Below, piece by piece: positions 59,617 through 64,000 of a stretch of DNA of 64,000 nt. The notes below the pieces were generated by a model, which did not search any database, was not told where the DNA came from, and was given only the letters and a program-made list of their open reading frames with translations. Position 1 is the first letter of the stretch. Every line of letters starts with the position of its first letter. A program made the position numbers and the translations under genes. The DNA comes from Streptomyces sp. NBC_00287 (GTDB taxonomy: Bacteria; Actinomycetota; Actinomycetes; Streptomycetales; Streptomycetaceae): assembly GCF_036173105.1 (NCBI RefSeq), contig NZ_CP108053.1, positions 7,006,001-7,070,000 on the forward strand, read 5' to 3'.

Positions 59617-60507
59617 CTACCCCGCGAGCCGCAGCCGCTCCCGGCACACGCCGACCTGTACCGACTGTCCCCAGGTCAGTTCCAGGGCGTCGGTTTCCAT
59701 GCCGTCCCCGAAGGCGACCAGGCGTTCGGATTCGACGGTGAGGGTCAGCCTGGCCGGGGCGGCCAGCTCCCCGGCCACCAGGGAGGCCCCGGTGGCCGGG
59801 GACGGCCAGGCCTCGCGGACGAACCAGAGCAGCCGTTCCTCCGCCGGGGAGGGCAGCCGCAGCCGCGCTCCCCGGTCCTGCCACACCGACCGGAGCCAGC
59901 CGGTCGCCCCGGTCCCGGTGCCGATCAGCACCCCGGAGGAGGCCTGGGCCTCGACGACACCCCCGTCGTCCTCGAGGCCCAGGCGGTATCGGGCCGTCTG
60001 GTGTCCGGCGGCGCCCAGATAGATCTCGTTCAGCGCGACCAGCCGCTGGGTGTCGTCGGCGACGGCCTCGACCATGGTGAGTTCGTCCGCGGCGGTGCCT
60101 GCGGATGCCAGCAGTTTCGCCGCGTCCGCCGGCCGGTGCCGTACCAGGACACCAGGGTTGCGGCCCGGGTCGGTGTCGATGCCGATCACCGGCTGCCCCG
60201 ACAGATACTTGGCGACGTTCGCCACCAGACCGTCCTGTCCGACCACGACCACCACGTCCTGCGGCGCGAACAGGAAGCGGTCCAAGTCGGACCGCTCGAC
60301 CCGCGCCTGACGCCAGGTCAGCGGAATCGCCGAGACCACCTCGGCCAGCGCCCGCCGCGTGCGCCGGTGCCGGTCCGCGATCTCCTCGATGTCCCGGCCC
60401 CGGGAGCGCAGGAAGTAGGCGGCCTGGCCGTGCGTGCCGTGCCGGGCCACCAACTCCTCGTACTCCGTGGTCCGATGGACGAGCACGGCCCGCGGGGCGA
60501 GACTCAC
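59617..60507 (-). CDS. NAD kinase-like protein
   Basis: A 296-residue protein of the ATP-NAD kinase-like fold. It has DVVVVVGQDGLVANVAKYL, in which GQDG stands where NAD kinases have GGDG, and GVLIGTGTGATGW matching the TGSTAY-like nucleotide loop. The aspartate is kept. It may be a paralog with another substrate. ATG 60507 overlaps the SPFH gene stop (ATGA); the two form an operon. Confidence 0.78.
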   Translation of the reverse strand: MSLAPRAVLVHRTTEYEELVARHGTHGQAAYFLRSRGRDIEEIADRHRRTRRALAEVVSAIPLTWRQARVERSDLDRFLFAPQDVVVVVGQDGLVANVAKYLSGQPVIGIDTDPGRNPGVLVRHRPADAAKLLASAGTAADELTMVEAVADDTQRLVALNEIYLGAAGHQTARYRLGLEDDGGVVEAQASSGVLIGTGTGATGWLRSVWQDRGARLRLPSPAEERLLWFVREAWPSPATGASLVAGELAAPARLTLTVESERLVAFGDGMETDALELTWGQSVQVGVCRERLRLAG

Positions 60508-61493
60508 GCCCGCTCCCCGTCGCCGAGCCGGGCGAGCAGTCCGGTGAGCACGTCCGGCGAGATGGTGACGCTGTCGACGCGGGGCAGGTTCTCGGCGAGC
60601 CGGGTCCCGGTGAGCGCGTGCAGGACGGCGACGTCCACATCGGCGTGCACCCGCAGCCAGGCGGCCTGCGCCTGAGCCTTCGCGTCGCCGACCTCCCGCA
60701 CCCCCTCGGCCTCCGCCCGGGCCAGCCGTACGGAACGAGCCGCCTCCGCCTCGGCCCGTACCGCATCGGCCGCCGCGTGCTCCTCCGCCTCACGGCGGGC
60801 GTTCGTGCCCCGCTGCTCGACCAACTGCTCCTCGCGGCGGGCGAGTTCGATCTGGCTGGCCAGTTCGTTCTCGGCGATCGTGCGCTCCCGCTCGACGGCC
60901 ACCGCCCGCCGCTCGTAGGTGGCCCGGTCGGCCTCCTGCTGGATCACTTCCCGGGCCGGGGTCCGCAGCGCCCGCTCCACCTCCGGCTCGGGCCGCAGCG
61001 CCACCACGCGTACGGCCACGATCTCGATGCCGGTGGCGGGGAGTCGGGGCTCGGCGGCCAGACCGGCGGCGACCCGCTCGCGTACCGCGCTCACCCCGTC
61101 CACCAGCGCCGATGCCAGCGGCGTACGGGCCAGCACGTCCAGGGCGTGCTGCTGGGCCGTGCCGAGCTGTTCCAGCGGTGTTCCGCGCCAGGCCCCGGTG
61201 TCGGGGTCGATCGAGAAGTCCAGGCGGGCCGCGGCGACGGCCGGGTCGCTGATCCGGTAGGTGACCGTCGCCTGTACCGCCACGTCCTGGAAGTCGGCCG
61301 TACGGGCATGGAAGGTCATCGCCAACTCCCGGTCGTCGACCGGCACTTCGGACAGCGCCGCGCTGAGCGCCCGGAACCAGAAGCTGATCCCCGCCCCGTC
61401 GTGGGCCGGCCGGCCGGACCGGTGGTGCCGGATGTGCGCCGTAGGAGCCCCGCGCAGATGGCGCCAGCCGAGGCGCCGGGTGATGTCGGCCAT
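60504..61493 (-). CDS. SPFH/Band 7 domain protein without membrane segment
   Basis: A 329-residue protein. Residues about 50-180 are the SPFH domain (VQATVTYRISDPAVAAARLDF), followed by a long charged coiled coil (about 185-285) rich in Arg-Glu-Ala, as in stomatin/flotillin relatives. Unlike most family members it has no N-terminal hydrophobic anchor. It is cotranscribed with an NAD-kinase-like protein; function unknown. Confidence 0.82.
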   Translation of the reverse strand: MADITRRLGWRHLRGAPTAHIRHHRSGRPAHDGAGISFWFRALSAALSEVPVDDRELAMTFHARTADFQDVAVQATVTYRISDPAVAAARLDFSIDPDTGAWRGTPLEQLGTAQQHALDVLARTPLASALVDGVSAVRERVAAGLAAEPRLPATGIEIVAVRVVALRPEPEVERALRTPAREVIQQEADRATYERRAVAVERERTIAENELASQIELARREEQLVEQRGTNARREAEEHAAADAVRAEAEAARSVRLARAEAEGVREVGDAKAQAQAAWLRVHADVDVAVLHALTGTRLAENLPRVDSVTISPDVLTGLLARLGDGERA

Positions 61494-61514
61494 GAGCGAC
61501 CCCCTCGCTGATTT

Positions 61515-61563
61515 TCGTCAACAGGACGATAAGTGGTGAGCCTGTTTATCGTCAAGAGGACGA
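61515..61563. promoter_or_regulatory. Twin inverted repeats over the SPFH promoter
   Basis: TCGTC-N5-GACGA occurs at 61515-61529 and 61549-61563, 34 bp apart. On the minus strand TTGACG of the second repeat, an 18-bp spacer and TATCGT at the edge of the first form a -35/-10 pair reading into the SPFH gene. The region also lies upstream of arginine deiminase. The regulator is not identifiable. Confidence 0.6.
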
Positions 61564-61620
61564 GAATCGGAAGTGGTCAAGAAGGGGGTGAATAACGTCC
61601 CCGATGGTCAGGATGGAGTC

Positions 61621-62844
61621 ATGGGATTCCATGTCGACTCCGAGGCCGGGCGGCTCAGCCGCGTCATCCTGCACCGGCCGGATCTCGAGCTCAAAAGGCT
61701 CACCCCCAGCAACAAGGACGCGCTGCTCTTCGACGATGTGCTCTGGGTGCGCCGGGCGCGCGCCGAACACGACGGCTTCGCCGACGTCCTGCGCGACCGA
61801 GGGGTCACCGTCCACCTCTTCGGCGACCTGCTCACCGAGGCCCTGGAGATCCCGGCGGCCCGCACCCTCGTCCTGGACCGCGTCTTCGACGAGAAGGAGT
61901 ACGGCGTCCTCGCCACCGACCATCTGCGCGCCGCCTTCGAGAACCTGCCCGCACCCGAGCTGGCCGAGGCCCTGGTCGGCGGCATGACCAAGCGCGAGTT
62001 CCTGGATGCCCACCCGGAGCCGACCTCCGTGCGCTTCCACGTCATGGAGCTCGACGACTTCCTGCTCGCGCCGCTGCCCAACCACCTCTTCACCCGCGAC
62101 ACCTCCGCCTGGATCTACGACGGCGTCTCCGTCAACGCCATGCGCTGGCCGGCCCGTCAGCGCGAGACCGTGCACTTCGAGGCGATCTACCGGCACCACC
62201 CGCTGTTCCGTGACGAGACGTTCCACGTCTGGTCCGAGGGGCAGGCCGACTACCCGTCCACCATCGAGGGCGGCGACGTCCTGGTGATCGGCAATGGCGC
62301 CGTATTGATCGGCATGAGCGAGAGAACCACGCCCCAGGCCGTCGAGATGCTGGCGTACAAGCTGTTCGCTGCGGGCTCGGCCCAGTCGATCGTGGCCCTC
62401 GACATGCCCAAGCGGCGCGCCTTCATGCACCTCGACACTGTGATGACGATGGTCGACGCCGACATCTTCACCCAGTACGCCGGGCTCGGCATGCTCCGCT
62501 CGTACACCATCGAGCCGGGCGTCGACGGCAAGGAGCTGAAGGTCACCGACCATCCGCCGGAGCATATGCACCGCGCCATCGCCGCCGCTCTCGGGCTGAG
62601 TGAGATCCGCGTCCTGACCGCGACACAGGACGTGCATGCGGCCGAGCGGGAGCAGTGGGACGACGGCTGCAATGTCCTCGCGGTCGAGCCGGGTGTCGTC
62701 GTGGCCTATGAGCGGAACTCCACCACCAACACCCACCTGCGCAAACAGGGCATCGAGGTCATCGAGATCCCGGGCAGTGAGCTGGGCCGGGGGAGGGGCG
62801 GACCGCGCTGTATGAGCTGCCCGGTCGAGCGCGGGCCCGTATAG
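61621..62844 (+). CDS. arcA: Arginine deiminase
   Basis: A 407-residue guanidino-modifying enzyme that converts arginine to citrulline and ammonia. Motifs: FTRD at about residue 160, EGGD at about 218, the catalytic histidine in MHLDTVMTMVD and the C-terminal nucleophile cysteine in GGPRCMSCP. Full length for the family. ATG 61621 was chosen over 61573, since MGFHVDSEAGRLSRVILHRP matches the family start and a GGATGGAG lies upstream. It is followed by ornithine carbamoyltransferase, giving two of the three ADI-pathway enzymes; carbamate kinase is not in the window. Confidence 0.95.
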   Translation: MGFHVDSEAGRLSRVILHRPDLELKRLTPSNKDALLFDDVLWVRRARAEHDGFADVLRDRGVTVHLFGDLLTEALEIPAARTLVLDRVFDEKEYGVLATDHLRAAFENLPAPELAEALVGGMTKREFLDAHPEPTSVRFHVMELDDFLLAPLPNHLFTRDTSAWIYDGVSVNAMRWPARQRETVHFEAIYRHHPLFRDETFHVWSEGQADYPSTIEGGDVLVIGNGAVLIGMSERTTPQAVEMLAYKLFAAGSAQSIVALDMPKRRAFMHLDTVMTMVDADIFTQYAGLGMLRSYTIEPGVDGKELKVTDHPPEHMHRAIAAALGLSEIRVLTATQDVHAAEREQWDDGCNVLAVEPGVVVAYERNSTTNTHLRKQGIEVIEIPGSELGRGRGGPRCMSCPVERGPV

Positions 62845-62927
62845 GCCGCCTATGGTGGCCTGTATATAAATGTGAAACGTCGTATAGACTTCCAAGGTCA
62901 TTGTTCACGTATCTCTGGAGCGCCCCC
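62845..62927 (+). promoter_or_regulatory. AT-rich gap before ornithine carbamoyltransferase
   Basis: The 83-bp gap contains TGTATATAAATGTGAA and CGTATAGAC, an AT island in otherwise very GC-rich DNA. It may hold a promoter or an ArgR-type site, but no clear inverted repeat is visible. Confidence 0.3.
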
Positions 62928-63938
62928 ATGGCGACAGTCCCGACCGCCCTCGCCGGCCGCCACTTCCTCAAGGAGCTGGACTTCAGCGTGGCGGAGTTCC
63001 GCGGTCTGATCGAGCTGGCCGCCGAGCTCAAGGCCGCCAAGAAGGCCGGGACCGAGCCCCAGTACCTGCGCGGCAAGAACATCGCGATGATCTTCGAGAA
63101 GACCTCCACCCGTACCCGCTGCGCCTTCGAGGTCGCCGCCGCCGACCAGGGCGCCTCGACGACGTATCTGGACCCGACCGGCTCGCAGATCGGGCACAAG
63201 GAGTCGGTCAAGGACACCGGGCGCGTGCTCGGGCGGATGTTCGACGCCATCGAGTACCGCGGGGACAGCCAGGAGAAGGTCGAGGAGCTGGCCGCGTACG
63301 CGGGCGTGCCGGTCTACAACGGCCTCACCGACGACTGGCACCCCACCCAGATGCTCGCCGACGTCCTCACGATGCTGGAGCACACCTCCAAGACGCTCGA
63401 CGACCGCATCGTCTTCGCCTACCTCGGCGACGCCCGCTTCAACATGGGCAACTCCTACCTGATCACCGGCGCGCTGCTCGGCATGGACGTGCGGATCGTC
63501 GCGCCCAAGGCGTACTGGCCCAGCGAGGAGGTCGTCGCCGAGGCGCGCAGGCTCGCCGAGGACAGCGGCGCGACCGTCACCCTCACCGAGTCCGTGGCGG
63601 AGGGCGTTTTGGGCGCCGACTTCGTCGCCACCGACGTCTGGGTCTCCATGGGGGAGCCCAAGGAGGTCTGGGCCGAGCGGATCAAGGCCCTGGTCCCGTA
63701 CGCGGTCACGATGGACGTCCTGCGCGCCACCGGCAACCCGGACGTGAAGTTCCTGCACTGCCTCCCGGCCTTCCACGACCTGGGCACGAAGGTCGGCCGC
63801 GAGATCTTCGAGACCTACGGCCTGGACTCCCTGGAGGTCACCGACGAGGTCTTCGAGTCGCCTCACTCGGTGGTCTTCGACGAGGCGGAGAACCGTATGC
63901 ACACGATCAAGGCGGTGCTGGTCGCGACGCTGGCCTGA
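62928..63938 (+). CDS. Ornithine carbamoyltransferase
   Basis: A 336-residue transcarbamylase. It has the carbamoyl phosphate loop STRTR at about residue 58, the DDWHPTQ motif, and FLHCLPAF with the ornithine-side cysteine. Downstream of arginine deiminase it probably works catabolically (citrulline to carbamoyl phosphate and ornithine; arcB role), though an anabolic argF role is possible. ATG 62928 has CTGGAG 7 bp upstream; the frame extends to 62901 without a better site. The remaining 62 bp to the end of the window hold no gene. Confidence 0.95.
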   Translation: MATVPTALAGRHFLKELDFSVAEFRGLIELAAELKAAKKAGTEPQYLRGKNIAMIFEKTSTRTRCAFEVAAADQGASTTYLDPTGSQIGHKESVKDTGRVLGRMFDAIEYRGDSQEKVEELAAYAGVPVYNGLTDDWHPTQMLADVLTMLEHTSKTLDDRIVFAYLGDARFNMGNSYLITGALLGMDVRIVAPKAYWPSEEVVAEARRLAEDSGATVTLTESVAEGVLGADFVATDVWVSMGEPKEVWAERIKALVPYAVTMDVLRATGNPDVKFLHCLPAFHDLGTKVGREIFETYGLDSLEVTDEVFESPHSVVFDEAENRMHTIKAVLVATLA

Positions 63939-64000
63939 GGTCGCCTACGGCTGAGCCCGATTACGAGGGCCGACGCTGCGGCGGTATCGCCGGCAGCCGG

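Overview
The window is very GC-rich, with densely packed ATGA/GTGA-overlapping genes, strong third-position GC bias and families typical of Streptomyces or a close relative (SepF-like, DUF6099-like, F420-type LLM oxidoreductase, acyl-CoA carboxylase epsilon subunit). About 46.7 kb at the left is a halogenated-pyrrole / polyketide biosynthetic gene cluster whose left end lies outside the window. The right 17 kb looks like conserved chromosomal genes.

Cluster, left to right. (1) 1-2260 (+): 3' end of an acyl-CoA-dehydrogenase-like gene, an ACP, a Sfp-type phosphopantetheinyl transferase and a type II PKS-type ACP. (2) 2410-4896 (-): type II thioesterase, PltL-like prolyl/pyrrolyl carrier protein and PltA-like pyrrole halogenase. 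(3) 5234-19850 (+): a free ACP, two type I PKSs (KS-AT-ACP-KS-AT0-ACP and KS-AT-DH0-KR-ACP-reductase) and an MFS exporter. (4) 20103-30573 (+): five more halogenase-family flavoproteins (two duplicated pairs plus one degenerate member) and an aromatic hydroxylase. (5) 30715-38142 (-): one operon of a 2-oxoacid:ferredoxin oxidoreductase (alpha, beta), a CPA2 antiporter, a PltE-like prolyl-S-PCP dehydrogenase, a PltF-like prolyl-AMP ligase and a flavin reductase. (6) 38333-46726: a type II aromatic PKS set (KS-alpha, KS-beta/CLF, ketoreductase, aromatase/cyclase, a second SDR, a SnoaL-like protein, acyl-CoA carboxylase beta and epsilon, and a metallo-beta-lactamase-fold hydrolase) with no ACP of its own. 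The matching ACP sits 36 kb away at 1991-2260.

Inferred pathway. Proline is adenylated, loaded on the PCP, oxidised to pyrrolyl-S-PCP and chlorinated. Three type I modules add three malonyl units. One ketone is reduced, and the terminal reductase releases an aldehyde that could aldol-cyclise to a pyrrolyl 2-hydroxyphenyl ketone, the core shared by pyrrolomycins and marinopyrroles. The halogenase pairs resemble the Mpy10/Mpy11 type known for bipyrrole coupling. How the type II PKS fits is unknown. It may act on or beside this scaffold, or it may be a second merged cluster. Several cluster promoters share an unusual layout: heptamers spaced 11 bp apart, then exactly 8 bp, then a -10 hexamer. 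This is the layout of SARP-activated promoters, it is found in both the type I and type II parts, and no SARP gene is in the window.

Right flank: an FAD/Fe-S oxidoreductase, a MarR regulator divergent from a YceI protein with three matching operators, a SepF-like protein, a P-loop ATPase with a repetitive Pro/Ala N-terminus, a MazG-like protein, a DUF6099-like gene with a TTA codon, an LLM oxidoreductase, the Hen1-Pnkp RNA repair pair, an NAD-kinase-like/SPFH pair, arginine deiminase and ornithine carbamoyltransferase. No tRNA, rRNA, CRISPR array, insertion sequence or phage gene was recognised.
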